Below are positions 34,814 to 46,029 of a stretch of 64,000 nt of DNA, piece by piece. The notes under the pieces are model-generated. The model was not told the origin of the DNA. It was given only the letters and a program-made list of their open reading frames with translations, and ran no database searches. The stretch is from assembly GCF_000425805.1 (NCBI RefSeq), contig NZ_AUED01000001.1, positions 310,001-374,000 of the forward strand, given 5' to 3'. A program made the position numbers and the translations under genes. How positions within the stretch are numbered: the first letter of the stretch is position 1; the number at the start of each line of letters is the position of its first letter. This stretch comes from Pseudomonas vranovensis DSM 16006. GTDB lineage: Bacteria; Pseudomonadota; Gammaproteobacteria; Pseudomonadales; Pseudomonadaceae.

Positions 34814-36973
34814 TTGAATTTCGTGCCTCGGGCAACATCCGCAATACGCATTCATTCGACCAAAGTAGTAGGGAGAGATTGGACACTGGCCGGCGTTGGC
34901 GCAGCACTGCTGACCCTGGCCCCCTTGGCCGAGGCCCAGGACGGCGCAGCACCCGAACAACGCCTGCAGACCGTGACGGTCCAGGCCGCAAAAGTCACTC
35001 CAGTGGAACAGGCCCAGGCGCAACTGGACGAAATCCCCGGGGGCACCAGCCTGGTCACTCAGGCCGAGGTGGAGAAGGGCCGCTCGGCGACCCTGGAAGA
35101 CACCCTGGCCTACCAGCCGGGTGTGTATGCCCAGGCCGCCGGTGGCAACGACGCGATCAAGATTTCCATTCGTGGCTCGGGCGCCAATACCTCGCCTGGC
35201 TATTTCCGCGAAGGCACCAAGTTCCTGTTCGACGGCCTGGCACTCACCGGCGCCGGCGGCACGCCCTATGAGCTGCTCGACACCCAGGGCCTGAACTACA
35301 CCGAAGTGCTGCGCGGGGCCAACGCCTTCGAGTTCGGCGCCTTGTCATTGGGTGGGGCCATCAACTTCGTCACCCAGTCGGGTCTCACCGCGCCGGGTAA
35401 CCGCATTAAGGTCGAGGGCGGCAGCTTCGGCTGGCAAAAGCAGACCTTGAGCACCGGCGGCGCGGCAGGCAATGGCGATTACTTCATCAGCGTCGACAAC
35501 TCGCGCCGCGACGGCTACCAGGATTTCACCTTCACCAAGGCCAAGGGCGTGGTGACCAACTTCGGCTATCGCTTCAACCCGAAACTCGAAACCCGCTTGT
35601 ATATCCGCTACCGCGAGGAGTACCACGAGAACTCGGGCACCCTGACCCGGGCGCAACTGAAAAAGAACGCCACCCAGACCAACCCGGCCACCCAGGCCAC
35701 CCGCGCCGACTCCACCAAGGAAGGCTCGACCTGGGTCGGCAGCAAGACCACCTACACCTTCGACGACGACTCGACGCTGGTGGCCGGCCTGGTCTATCAC
35801 AACTACCCGCAGATCCTCAGCAAGAAGAGCACGGTCAACCCCAACTACTGGGACTGGCGCGACATCAACTACTCGCTCAACTACACCCGCAGCGATGAAC
35901 TGCTGGGCCTGCCCAGCACCACCACGGTGGGCTGGACCAGCACCCAGCACATCCGCTCGGGGGTGCGTACCTACAAGGGTGACAAAGACCTTGGCGTGCT
36001 GCAGAAGCAGGTCGAGTACGACGGCTCCTTCGACCATGTGTTCACCCTGGGCAACGACCTGGGCCTGACCGACAACCTGTACCTGTCTACCGGCGTCTCG
36101 GCCATCGAGGTCAAGCGCAATGTCGATGTGACCTTCAGCGACCGGCCCAACACCAGCAGCTTTCCCAGCCATTACCGCTACCAGGAATGGAAGCTGGCGC
36201 CGCGTGCAGGCCTGCGTTACTACGTGACGCCCGATGTGCAGGTGTTCGGCAACGTCAGCCGTTCAATCGACCCGCCCAGCTCCTGGTCCAGTTCCGGTTC
36301 CGGGGTCACCACCAACTTCGCCAAGACCCTGGTGCCGCAAAGCGCCAACACCGTGGAACTGGGCATTCGCGGTCGCTCGGAGATCTTCGACGGCAGCCTG
36401 ACCCTGTACAAATCCTGGATCAAGGACGAGTTGCTCAACGTCGAGATCATCCCGGCGACCACCACCTCGGCTTCGGTGGTCTCCACCGCCAACGCCAGCC
36501 CGACCATTCACCAGGGCGTCGAAGCGGGGCTGACCACCAAGTTGTGGCAACGGGCCAACGGCGATGTACTGAGCTGGCGCCAGGCCTACACCCTCAACGA
36601 CTTCCACTACCAGCACGACCCGCTGTTCAGCAAGAACGAGCTGCCCGGCCTGCCCAAGCACATCTATCAGGGCGAGCTGTTCTACCAATACGCCAACGGC
36701 TTCTACGCCGGGGTCAATGTGCGCTCGGCCTCGCGCACGGCGGTGGATTACGCCAACAGTTTCTACGCGCCGTCCTACACCTTGTGGGGGGCACGCCTGG
36801 GCTACGACGCGCCGAACAACAAGTGGCAGGTGTACCTGGACCTGAAGAACCTCACCGACCAGGACTACGCCACCGCACTGCTGCCTACCTATGACGCCAG
36901 AGGCCAGGACACCGCGGCGCTGTATCCGGGTGACGGTTTCGGTGCCTACACCGGTATCGCCTACAACTTCTGA
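34814..36973 (+). CDS. TonB-dependent receptor of the organosulfur cluster
   Basis: About 719 residues, starting at TTG 34814 with GGGGAG 9 nt upstream. The first in-frame ATG-like start (34727) lies upstream of the sigma-54 transcription start, so it cannot be used from that promoter. Signal peptide ends near LAEAQDG. The plug has TVTVQAAKVTPVEQAQAQLD, SATLEDTLAYQPGVYAQAAG and IRGSGANTSPGYFREG; the barrel ends AYNF. Its partners are an ABC importer and monooxygenases rather than siderophore genes, so it probably carries an organic sulfur compound rather than iron. No STN domain. Confidence 0.85.
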   Translation: MNFVPRATSAIRIHSTKVVGRDWTLAGVGAALLTLAPLAEAQDGAAPEQRLQTVTVQAAKVTPVEQAQAQLDEIPGGTSLVTQAEVEKGRSATLEDTLAYQPGVYAQAAGGNDAIKISIRGSGANTSPGYFREGTKFLFDGLALTGAGGTPYELLDTQGLNYTEVLRGANAFEFGALSLGGAINFVTQSGLTAPGNRIKVEGGSFGWQKQTLSTGGAAGNGDYFISVDNSRRDGYQDFTFTKAKGVVTNFGYRFNPKLETRLYIRYREEYHENSGTLTRAQLKKNATQTNPATQATRADSTKEGSTWVGSKTTYTFDDDSTLVAGLVYHNYPQILSKKSTVNPNYWDWRDINYSLNYTRSDELLGLPSTTTVGWTSTQHIRSGVRTYKGDKDLGVLQKQVEYDGSFDHVFTLGNDLGLTDNLYLSTGVSAIEVKRNVDVTFSDRPNTSSFPSHYRYQEWKLAPRAGLRYYVTPDVQVFGNVSRSIDPPSSWSSSGSGVTTNFAKTLVPQSANTVELGIRGRSEIFDGSLTLYKSWIKDELLNVEIIPATTTSASVVSTANASPTIHQGVEAGLTTKLWQRANGDVLSWRQAYTLNDFHYQHDPLFSKNELPGLPKHIYQGELFYQYANGFYAGVNVRSASRTAVDYANSFYAPSYTLWGARLGYDAPNNKWQVYLDLKNLTDQDYATALLPTYDARGQDTAALYPGDGFGAYTGIAYNF

Positions 36974-36980
36974 GCCAGGG

Positions 36981-37006
36981 GCGGGTGCCGTTTGCTCGGC
37001 ACCCGC
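36981..37006 (+). other. Intercistronic hairpin
   Basis: GCGGGTGCCG (36981-36990) pairs with CGGCACCCGC (36997-37006) around loop TTTGCT, a perfect 10-bp stem. No T-tract follows, and the ribosome site GGGAG of the next gene comes right after it. Likely an mRNA-processing or translation-tuning structure between receptor and binding protein genes. Confidence 0.5.
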
Positions 37007-37017
37007 GGGAGAACCAC

Positions 37018-38724
37018 ATGAGTGTATTCACACGGCTGGGCGCGCTCGGCGCGCTGCTGGCCCTGGCGGCCTGCGAGCCTGCGGGTGACGCGGGGCAGGG
37101 CGCTACCAGCGCAATCGATGGTACGTTCAGCAACGGTACCCTGAGCTATGCCGCCCAGGATTATTTCGAGGCCACACCGGGCAAGTCCGGCGGCACCCTG
37201 CGGGTATCGACCGCCTCGGACACCACCACCCTGGATGTACACTCGATTTCCCACGGCAATGTGCAGTGGCTGGGGCGCATCCTGTTCGACTGCCTGTTGT
37301 ACCAGGACGAGCAGGGCAACATCTCGCCGTGGCTGGCCAAGGCCTGGGATATTTCGGCCGACGGCAAGACCTACACCTTTCACCTGCGTGACGACGTGAC
37401 CTTCAGCGACGGCGAGAAATTCAACGCCCGCGCATTGCAGGTCAACCTTGAGCACATGCGCGACCCGGCCACCAAGTCGCCGCTGGCGGCGGCCTACATT
37501 GCTCCCTATGTGGACGGGCGCATCATCGATGAGTACACCTTCGAGGCGCACCTGCGCGAGCCCTATTCGCCGTTTCTCGATGTGCTGGCGCAATCCTGGC
37601 TGAGCATGATTTCGCCCCGCCAGATTCTCGAAGCACCCAAGAGCATCGCCGAGCACCCGATCGGCTCCGGGCCCTTCGTACTGGAAAGCTACACCCGTGA
37701 CCAGGGGGCTAACTTCGTCAAGCGCAAGGGCTACAACTGGGCGCCGGCCGTGACCCGTCACCAGGGCGAGGCCTACCTGGACCGCCTGGAGCTGAGTATC
37801 GTCCCTGAGCCGATGATCCGCTTCAGTACCCTGGAGTCGGGCCAGTCGGACTTCACCGTCGATGCCCCGACCCAGAACGCCCGGGCGATTCGCAGCAACC
37901 CCGCGCTCGAACTGCGCAGCCGCATCCGCAAGGCCAACCCGTTTCGCAGCCTGACCTTCAACGTCGAGCGCTTTCCCTTTGATGACGTCGACGTGCGTCG
38001 GGCCGTGGCCAAGGCCATCGACCGCGAAGGCCTGGCGTGGATCACCGGCTTTGGCGAGTACTTGGCCAAGGGTGATTTTCTCGCGGCCAACACCCGCTAC
38101 TACGACCCGGCGTTCAAGGATGCACTGGCCTACGACGTGAACGAGGCCAACCGCATACTCGACCAGGCTGGCTGGCAGCAACGCGATGCCCAGGGTTATC
38201 GGGTCAGGAACGGCCAGCGCCTGGCCGCGCACCTGCTCACCTACGAGACCGCCGCCTACCCCAGCAGCATCGCCGTGGCCATCCAGTCGGACCTGAAAAA
38301 GATCGGCCTGGAAATCGACATCGACCTGCTGCCGCTGGCACAAGTCACCCAGCGCCGCTACGCCAGCGATTTCCAGCTGATCGGCGGCGGCTACTGGCAC
38401 ACCAATACACCGGACGGGCTGTTCATTCTCTACCACAGCCAGGCGATCAGCACGGCCAAGTTGATCGGCCAGAACGCCGGACGTTTTCGCGACACCGAAC
38501 TTGACCGGGTGCTCAGCGCGGCCCGGCGCACTACCGACCCGGCTGAGCTGGCCGGGCTCTACCGCACCGCCCAGGAACGTCTGGCATACACCATTCCGGC
38601 GGTACCGGTGTTCGAGAGCCATGTGCTGCTGGCTTACCGCAAAGCGGTCAAGGGCTTGATTTTCGACACCTCGCACAACACCCCGTTTTTCACCAGCGTC
38701 TGGCTCGACCAGGAGGGCCTATGA
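37018..38724 (+). CDS. ABC transporter substrate-binding lipoprotein (peptide/opine family)
   Basis: A 568-residue SBP_bac_5-type receptor. Lipobox LALAAC at about 17, so a lipoprotein in the periplasm. It has the cluster-C blocks STASDTTTLDVHSISHG, LAKAWDISADGKTYTFHLRD (typical for DppA/OppA-like), and VRRAVAKAIDREGLAWITGF. It is longer than average for the family (about 530). Next come a permease (overlap 4 nt), oxidoreductases, a second permease and the ATPase. Peptide-type importers carry diverse solutes, so a sulfur compound is plausible from the context. Confidence 0.88.
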   Translation: MSVFTRLGALGALLALAACEPAGDAGQGATSAIDGTFSNGTLSYAAQDYFEATPGKSGGTLRVSTASDTTTLDVHSISHGNVQWLGRILFDCLLYQDEQGNISPWLAKAWDISADGKTYTFHLRDDVTFSDGEKFNARALQVNLEHMRDPATKSPLAAAYIAPYVDGRIIDEYTFEAHLREPYSPFLDVLAQSWLSMISPRQILEAPKSIAEHPIGSGPFVLESYTRDQGANFVKRKGYNWAPAVTRHQGEAYLDRLELSIVPEPMIRFSTLESGQSDFTVDAPTQNARAIRSNPALELRSRIRKANPFRSLTFNVERFPFDDVDVRRAVAKAIDREGLAWITGFGEYLAKGDFLAANTRYYDPAFKDALAYDVNEANRILDQAGWQQRDAQGYRVRNGQRLAAHLLTYETAAYPSSIAVAIQSDLKKIGLEIDIDLLPLAQVTQRRYASDFQLIGGGYWHTNTPDGLFILYHSQAISTAKLIGQNAGRFRDTELDRVLSAARRTTDPAELAGLYRTAQERLAYTIPAVPVFESHVLLAYRKAVKGLIFDTSHNTPFFTSVWLDQEGL

Positions 38725-39653
38725 ACACCCTGCAGCGTATTTTCTGGCGCCTTGCGGCCGGTGTCGGCGTGCTCTGGGGCGCAGCAACCCTGACCTTCCT
38801 GGCCATCAACCTCAGTGCTGGCGACCCGGCGCTGGCGATTCTTGGCGGCCCCGAGGCGATGCCCAGTGCCGAGCTGATTGCCCAGGTGCGCACCGAATAT
38901 GGTCTGGACCAGCCGCTGCTGGTGCAGTACGGCCAATACCTGGGGCGCTTGGCCCAGGGCGATCTGGGCGAGTCGTACCGGTTGCGCATGCCGGTGCTGC
39001 AAGTGATCGGCGGGCAACTGGGCGCCACCGTGCAGCTGTCGCTGGCCGCGGCGCTGGTGTCGGTGCTGCTGGCGCTGGTGTGCGCGGTGCTCAGCGCCAA
39101 CCGGCCGCGTTGGGTGCGTTCGCTGGTGTCCGGTACGGAGCTGGTGCTGTCGTCGGCGCCATCGTTCGTGATCGGCATCCTGTTGTTGTTGCTTTTTTCA
39201 TTTGGTTGGCACCTGTTGCCGCCCTCGGGCTCCGGCAGCTGGCAGGCGTTGATCTTGCCCAGCCTGGCACTGGCCTTGCCAATTGCGGCGGTGCTGACCC
39301 AGGTGCTGCGCCAGGCGCTTGAGGACATCCTCGAACAACCCTTCATCGCCATGGCCCGGGCCCGGGGCATGTCCGAGACTGGCGTGCGTCTCAAGCACGC
39401 GCTGCGTCATGCCCTGGTGTCGCTGGTGACGCTGTCGGGGTTTGTTTTCGCAAGCCTCCTGGGCGGCGCAGTGATCATCGAAATGTTGTTTGCCCGCCAG
39501 GGCATCGGCCGGCTGATGCTCGACGCCGCCCTGAGCAAGGACATGCCGTTGCTGCTGGGCATCACCCTGCTGGCGGCGGCCATTTATGTGGTCGTCAACT
39601 TTGTCGTCGACCTGATCAACCATTGGGTCGACCCCCGTAGCACTCGGGTATGA
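38721..39653 (+). CDS. ABC transporter permease 1 (DppB type)
   Basis: A 310-residue inner-membrane permease with six helices, DppB/OppB type. N-terminal GVGVLWGAATLTFLAINLSA and LAILGGPEAM, then the EAA loop around QVLRQALEDILEQPFIAMAR ARGMSE (about 195-220), the contact point for the ATPase. ATGA overlap with the binding protein gene. Its partner permease is encoded 3.8 kb further on, past three enzymes, in the same operon. Confidence 0.93.
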   Translation: MNTLQRIFWRLAAGVGVLWGAATLTFLAINLSAGDPALAILGGPEAMPSAELIAQVRTEYGLDQPLLVQYGQYLGRLAQGDLGESYRLRMPVLQVIGGQLGATVQLSLAAALVSVLLALVCAVLSANRPRWVRSLVSGTELVLSSAPSFVIGILLLLLFSFGWHLLPPSGSGSWQALILPSLALALPIAAVLTQVLRQALEDILEQPFIAMARARGMSETGVRLKHALRHALVSLVTLSGFVFASLLGGAVIIEMLFARQGIGRLMLDAALSKDMPLLLGITLLAAAIYVVVNFVVDLINHWVDPRSTRV

Positions 39654-39673
39654 ACCCGCATCAAGGACTCACC

Positions 39674-40963
39674 ATGACTGCTCATCAACCGCACACCCCA
39701 CAGGCCGCCAGCAGCGCCGGCCTGGATTACCCGCAACTGCTGGCACGCTTTGCCCCGCTGTTCAGCCGTATTGGCCAAGGCGCGGTCGAACGCGAACAGC
39801 AGCGTCAGCTGGCTCACGACCCCGTGACCTGGTTGCGCCAGGCGGGCTTTGGTGCGCTACGTGTGCCCCTGGCCCAGGGCGGCTCGCACGTCAGCCTGCC
39901 GGTGCTGTTTCGCTTGCTGATCGATCTGGCCGAAGCAGATTCCAACCTGCCGCAGATCTTCCGTGCCCACTTCGGCTTTGTCGAAGGCCGGCTCTCCAGT
40001 GACGATGCCGATTCCCGGCAGTACTGGCTGACCAAGGTGGCGGCCGGGCAGCTGTGGGGCGCGGCCATGGCCGAGCGCACCGACACCACCGGCAACTCGG
40101 TGCTGCTCAGCCCGGCCGACCCCGCAGCGCCTGAAGCCGGCTGGTTGCTGGATGGCGAGAAGTACTACTGCACCGGCGCCATCTACGCCGATTGGCTGGC
40201 AGCGGTGGCGGTGGACGACAAGGATTTTGTCAGCGTGGTGGTCTCGACCTCGGCCCCTGGCGTGCGCCTGGAAGACGACTGGGACGGCTTTGGCCAGCGC
40301 CTGAGCGGCAGCGGCACCACCCGCTTCAATCAAGTGGCGGTGGCGCCGGAGCAGGTATTGCGCCGCTTCAAACCGGGCGAGTTGCGCGCCGAGTCGTACC
40401 TTTCGGCGTTCTACCAGCTGTTCCACCTGGCCACCCTGGCCGGTATAGCCCGCGCCGTGCAGCGCGATGCCACCGCGTTCGTGCAGGGCCGCACCCGCGC
40501 CTTCGGCATTCCCGGGCAGTCCAGCCCCAAGGATGATCCGCTGGTGCAACGGGTGATCGGCCGCCTGTCGAGCCTGGCCTATGCCGCGCAAGCCCTGGTG
40601 CTGGACGTGGCCCAGGTGCTGCAGCAGGTACACGAAGCCGAGCAGAGCGGTTCGGTCACCGAAGCCCATTACGTGGAGGCCGACATCCGCACCTTCCAGG
40701 CCCAGCAGATCGTGCTGGAGCAAGTGCTGGAAGCCACCACCTTGCTGTTCGAGGCAGGCGGAGCCTCGGCCACCAGCCAGGCCCGGCGCCTGGACCGTCA
40801 CTGGCGCAATGCCCGCACCCTGGCCTCGCACAATCCGGCGATCTACCGCGAGCAGGCACTGGGCAACTACTACCTGAACGGCATCAGCCCGGGTGCGGCC
40901 TGGCGTGCATTGCATGCCGCGCAGCAGGATACCGGTGCCCGCGATGAAGCCAGTGCCGTTTGA
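39674..40963 (+). CDS. DszC/SfnB-type flavin oxidoreductase 1 (acyl-CoA dehydrogenase fold)
   Basis: A 429-residue member of the acyl-CoA dehydrogenase superfamily branch used for FMNH2-dependent monooxygenases of organosulfur compounds (DszC, SfnB). Blocks: FGALRVPLAQGGSHVSLPVL, DSNLPQIFRAHFGFVEGRL, KYYCTGAIYADWLAAVAVDD (active site loop) and LDRHWRNARTLASHNPAIYR (C-terminal 'RHWRNART' signature of this branch). There is no acyl-CoA dehydrogenase catalytic Glu motif. ATG 39674 has AAGGA 7 nt upstream; ATG 39650 overlaps the permease stop and is the alternative. It likely uses reduced flavin supplied by a separate reductase. Confidence 0.85.
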   Translation: MTAHQPHTPQAASSAGLDYPQLLARFAPLFSRIGQGAVEREQQRQLAHDPVTWLRQAGFGALRVPLAQGGSHVSLPVLFRLLIDLAEADSNLPQIFRAHFGFVEGRLSSDDADSRQYWLTKVAAGQLWGAAMAERTDTTGNSVLLSPADPAAPEAGWLLDGEKYYCTGAIYADWLAAVAVDDKDFVSVVVSTSAPGVRLEDDWDGFGQRLSGSGTTRFNQVAVAPEQVLRRFKPGELRAESYLSAFYQLFHLATLAGIARAVQRDATAFVQGRTRAFGIPGQSSPKDDPLVQRVIGRLSSLAYAAQALVLDVAQVLQQVHEAEQSGSVTEAHYVEADIRTFQAQQIVLEQVLEATTLLFEAGGASATSQARRLDRHWRNARTLASHNPAIYREQALGNYYLNGISPGAAWRALHAAQQDTGARDEASAV

Positions 40964-40985
40964 AACCCCTCACTTTGGAGTTGCC

Positions 40986-42329
40986 ATGAGCCAGTCCACC
41001 GCACAGATGAGCATCGGTATGAATATCCTCGGCTTCGGCGCCCACGCCGGGGCCTGGCGCAAGGCCGAGGTGGCCGCCGATGCCTACCTGGATGTCGAGT
41101 ATTACCGCAACATCGCCCGCATCGCCGAACGCGGCAAACTCGATGCGATCTTCCTTGCCGATGGCCCGGCGCTGGTCGGTGACATCGCCCAGCAGCCCGC
41201 CGGGCGTCTGGAGCCGACTGTACTGCTCACCGCCGTGGCCCTGGCGACGCAGCACATCGGCGTGATCGCCACGGCATCGAGCAGCTACAACGACCCATTC
41301 AACCTGGCCCGGCGCTTCAGCTCGCTCGACCATATCAGTGGCGGGCGCGCGGCCTGGAACGTGGTCACCAACGCCGGCGACGCCGCCGCGCAGAACTTCG
41401 GTCTGGCCGGGGCACCGCGTCACGTCGACCGCTATGCCCGGGCCGACGAGTTCATCGACGTGACGCTCAAACTGTGGGACAGCTGGGAAGACGATGCGGT
41501 GATCGGCGATGCCCGTGACGGGCGCTTTGCCGACCCGTCCAAGGTCCATGCCATCGACTTTGTCGGCCAGCACTTCTCGGTCAAGGGGCCGCTGAACCTG
41601 CCGCGCTCGCCCCAGGGCCGGCCAGTGCTGGTGCAGGCCGGTTCATCCGAGGGCGGCAAGGCCCTGGGCTCGCGCTATGCCGATGCAATCTTCACCACCC
41701 AGACCACCCTGGTCGATGGCCTGGCGTTCTACCAGGAGATGAAGCAGCGCGCTCGTCAGTGGGGGCGCAACCCCGAGCACCTGAAGATCATGCCGGGGCT
41801 GTCGACGGTGATCGGCAGCACCGAGGCCGAGGCCCATGCGCGCTTCGATGAGTTGAATGCCTATTACGGCGAAGAAGGGCTGATCAACCAGGTGGCGGCG
41901 CGGGTAGGGCTGGCGGTCAGCGAGCTGCAACTGGACGCGCCCTTGCCGTGGGAGCGCATTGGCCCGGTCAATGCCTTCGAGCGCGGCTCCCATGGGTTTC
42001 TCGAAGCCCAGTTGAACCTCGCGCGCCGGGAGAACCTGACCATTCGCGAGCTGTCGCGGCGGATTCTGGTAGGCCACCGGCTGATGGTCGGCACCCCGGA
42101 GCAGGTCGCCGACACCCTGGAGCACTGGTTCCGTGCCGGTGCCGCCGACGGCTTCAACATCATGCCCGACATGTTCCCTTCCGGTGTCGAGGCGTTTGTC
42201 GACGAGGTGGTGCCGCTGCTGCAAAAGCGCGGTGTGTTCCGCCACGACTACCAGGGCAGCACCCTGCGTGACCACCTGGGCCTGCCGTACCCGGCCAGCC
42301 AATACCAACGGGCAGCCGCGGCTGTCTGA
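40986..42329 (+). CDS. LLM-class flavin-dependent monooxygenase (NtaA/DszA-like)
   Basis: A 447-residue bacterial luciferase-type enzyme, NtaA/SnaA/DszA branch. Blocks: MNILGFGAHAGAWRKAEVAA, DAIFLADGPAL, ASSSYNDPFNLARRFSSLDH, GRAAWNVVTNAGDAAAQNFG and QAGSSEGGKALGSRYADAIF (flavin site). Family members cleave C-N or C-S bonds with FMNH2 and O2; DszA opens the ring of dibenzothiophene sulfone. ATG 40986 has GGAG at 7 nt. It is followed by an aldo/keto reductase, consistent with an aldehyde product. Confidence 0.92.
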   Translation: MSQSTAQMSIGMNILGFGAHAGAWRKAEVAADAYLDVEYYRNIARIAERGKLDAIFLADGPALVGDIAQQPAGRLEPTVLLTAVALATQHIGVIATASSSYNDPFNLARRFSSLDHISGGRAAWNVVTNAGDAAAQNFGLAGAPRHVDRYARADEFIDVTLKLWDSWEDDAVIGDARDGRFADPSKVHAIDFVGQHFSVKGPLNLPRSPQGRPVLVQAGSSEGGKALGSRYADAIFTTQTTLVDGLAFYQEMKQRARQWGRNPEHLKIMPGLSTVIGSTEAEAHARFDELNAYYGEEGLINQVAARVGLAVSELQLDAPLPWERIGPVNAFERGSHGFLEAQLNLARRENLTIRELSRRILVGHRLMVGTPEQVADTLEHWFRAGAADGFNIMPDMFPSGVEAFVDEVVPLLQKRGVFRHDYQGSTLRDHLGLPYPASQYQRAAAAV

Positions 42330-42355
42330 ATTCTCCTATCGCACACGGACTCACC

Positions 42356-43411
42356 ATGATCAAACGCACACTCGGCAACAGCGACATCCAGGTCAGCATC
42401 CTCGGCCTTGGCACCATGACCTGGGGCCACCAGAACAGCGAAAGCCACGCCCACCAGCAGCTCGATGCGGCCCTGGCTGCCGGCATCAACCTGATCGACA
42501 CCGCCGAGATGTACCCCACGCCAACCCACGCCGAAACCTGGGGCAGCACCGAGCGCTTCATCGGTAGTTGGCTGGCCAAAACCGGGCGGCGCAATGAGGT
42601 GGTACTGGCCAGCAAGATCATCGGCCCGGCACGCCAGCCGGGGGCGGGCGCGCATATCCGCCAAGGGCGTACGCGCCACGACCGCGCCAACATTGTCGCG
42701 GCCCTGGACGGCAGCCTCAAGCGCCTGCGAACCGAATACCTGGACCTCTACCAACTGCACTGGCCGGACCGCACCACCAATATTTTTGGCCAGCGCGAAT
42801 ATCCCTATGTGGCCGACGACGCCCAGACTGTGAGCATCGGCGAAACACTTCAGGTGCTGGCAGAGCAGGTGAAGGCGGGCAAGATCCGCCATATCGGTGT
42901 GTCCAACGAAACGCCCTGGGGCGTGGCCGAGTTCCTGCGCCAGGCCCGCGAGCAGGACCTGCCGCGCATTGTCAGCATCCAGAACCCCTACAGCCTGCTC
43001 AATCGCCTGTACGAGGGTGGCCTTTCGGAGTTCAGCCAGCGTGAAAACCTCGGCCTGCTGGCCTACTCGCCGCTGGCCTTCGGTGCCCTGACCGGCAAGT
43101 ACCTCAACGGCGCCTTGCCCGAGGGCTCGCGGCTGTCGTCGGTGTACCGCACCTTCAATCGCTACGACAGCCCCGGCGCCCACCAGGCCATTGCCGCCTA
43201 CGTGGCACTGGCCGCCGAACTGGCGCTGAGCCCGGCGCAGTTGGCCCTGGCTTTTGTCATCAACCAGCCCTTTGTCAGCAGCGCCCTGACCGGGCAGACC
43301 AGCCTTGTGCAACTGGCCGACAACCTCGATGCGCTGGATGTGAAGCTCGACCAGGAGACGCTGGCGCGCATCGAACAGATCCACCGCCAGGTCCCCAACC
43401 CGGCGCCTTGA
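42356..43411 (+). CDS. Aldo/keto reductase (Tas-like)
   Basis: A 351-residue NADPH-linked reductase with the (beta/alpha)8 fold. Catalytic tetrad visible: Asp and Tyr in NLIDTAEMYPTP, Lys in VVLASKIIG, His in DLYQLHWPDRT. C-terminal cofactor stretch is present. It may reduce aldehydes set free by C-S bond cleavage by the flanking monooxygenases. Length and the block GLGTMTWGHQNSESHAHQQL match the Tas/YghZ-type subgroup. Confidence 0.92.
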   Translation: MIKRTLGNSDIQVSILGLGTMTWGHQNSESHAHQQLDAALAAGINLIDTAEMYPTPTHAETWGSTERFIGSWLAKTGRRNEVVLASKIIGPARQPGAGAHIRQGRTRHDRANIVAALDGSLKRLRTEYLDLYQLHWPDRTTNIFGQREYPYVADDAQTVSIGETLQVLAEQVKAGKIRHIGVSNETPWGVAEFLRQAREQDLPRIVSIQNPYSLLNRLYEGGLSEFSQRENLGLLAYSPLAFGALTGKYLNGALPEGSRLSSVYRTFNRYDSPGAHQAIAAYVALAAELALSPAQLALAFVINQPFVSSALTGQTSLVQLADNLDALDVKLDQETLARIEQIHRQVPNPAP

Positions 43412-43441
43412 ATCCCAACCCTTTGTGACTGGAGGTGGCCG

Positions 43442-44340
43442 ATGGCGCCGATCAATTCAACTGCCGCGGTGTTGCCCAGTGCCGGGCTGATCCAGGCCCA
43501 GGCGCGCTTTGGCAGACGGCGTCGACAGCTGCAACAACTGGCTGTGCGCCCGGGCCTGGTGCTGGCGGCGCTGTTCGTCGCGCTGCTGCTGGCGGCCGCG
43601 CTGGCGCCAGGCTGGCTGGTGTCGGCCGACCCGCTGGAGGCCAGCGCGCGCCAGGCGTTCCAGCCTCCGAGCAGCCTGCATTGGCTGGGTACCGACGAGA
43701 ACGGCCGCGACATTCTTGCGCGGCTGGTGTACGCGGTGCGCCCCTCGCTGGTGCTGGGCCTGAGCGCCACCGCCCTGGGCCTTGTACTGGGGACCGTGCT
43801 GGGGCTGGCAGCGGGGCTCGGACCGCGCTGGGTGGATGGTGCCGTGATGCGCCTGGTGGACGTGCTGCTGGCGTTTCCCGACCTGCTGCTGGCACTGGTG
43901 ATCATCACCTTTTTCGGTCAGGGCGCCGTCAACACTATCATCGCCGTGGGTGTCGCCAGTGTGCCGCGCTATGCCCGCCTGGTGCGTGCGCAAACCCTGG
44001 TGGTGCGCGGTGCCGGCTATGTGGAAGCGGCCACTACCCTGGGCCTGGCACGGCGTCAGGTGATCTGGCGGCACGTGCTGCCCAACGCCATCAAGCCGAT
44101 CCTGATCCTGGCCACCATCGGCATCGGCAGCACTATCGTCGCCGGCGCCGCCCTGAGCTTCCTCGGCTTTGGCGCGCCGCCGCCCGAGCCGGAGTGGGGC
44201 GGCATGCTCGCCATTGGCCGCAATTACCTGGCCAACGCCTGGTGGCTGGCGACCTGGCCGGCCCTGGCGATCACCCTCACCGTGGTTTCGATCACTGCCA
44301 TCGGCCGCGAACTGCTGCGCCGCAACGAAGGTAAACGCTC

Positions 44341-44344
<4 letters not shown>
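43442..44344 (+). CDS. ABC transporter permease 2 (DppC type)
   Basis: A 300-residue inner-membrane permease with six helices, DppC/OppC type. N-terminal part has LHWLGTDENGRDILARLVYAV (family signature). EAA loop is RAQTLVVRGAGYVEAATTLG LARRQVIWRHVLPN (about 180-215). Start after ATGGCGCCG with GGAGGTGG upstream. Its stop overlaps the ATPase gene start by 4 nt. It pairs with permease 1. Confidence 0.93.
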
Positions 44345-46002
<1,658 letters not shown>

Positions 46003-46029
46003 CTCGCCCGATTTGTACAAGGATGCTTT

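Noticed and set aside
36961..38676. 571-codon minus-strand frame over the ABC binding protein gene
   Set aside because: Shadow frame of a lipoprotein with lipobox and family blocks.
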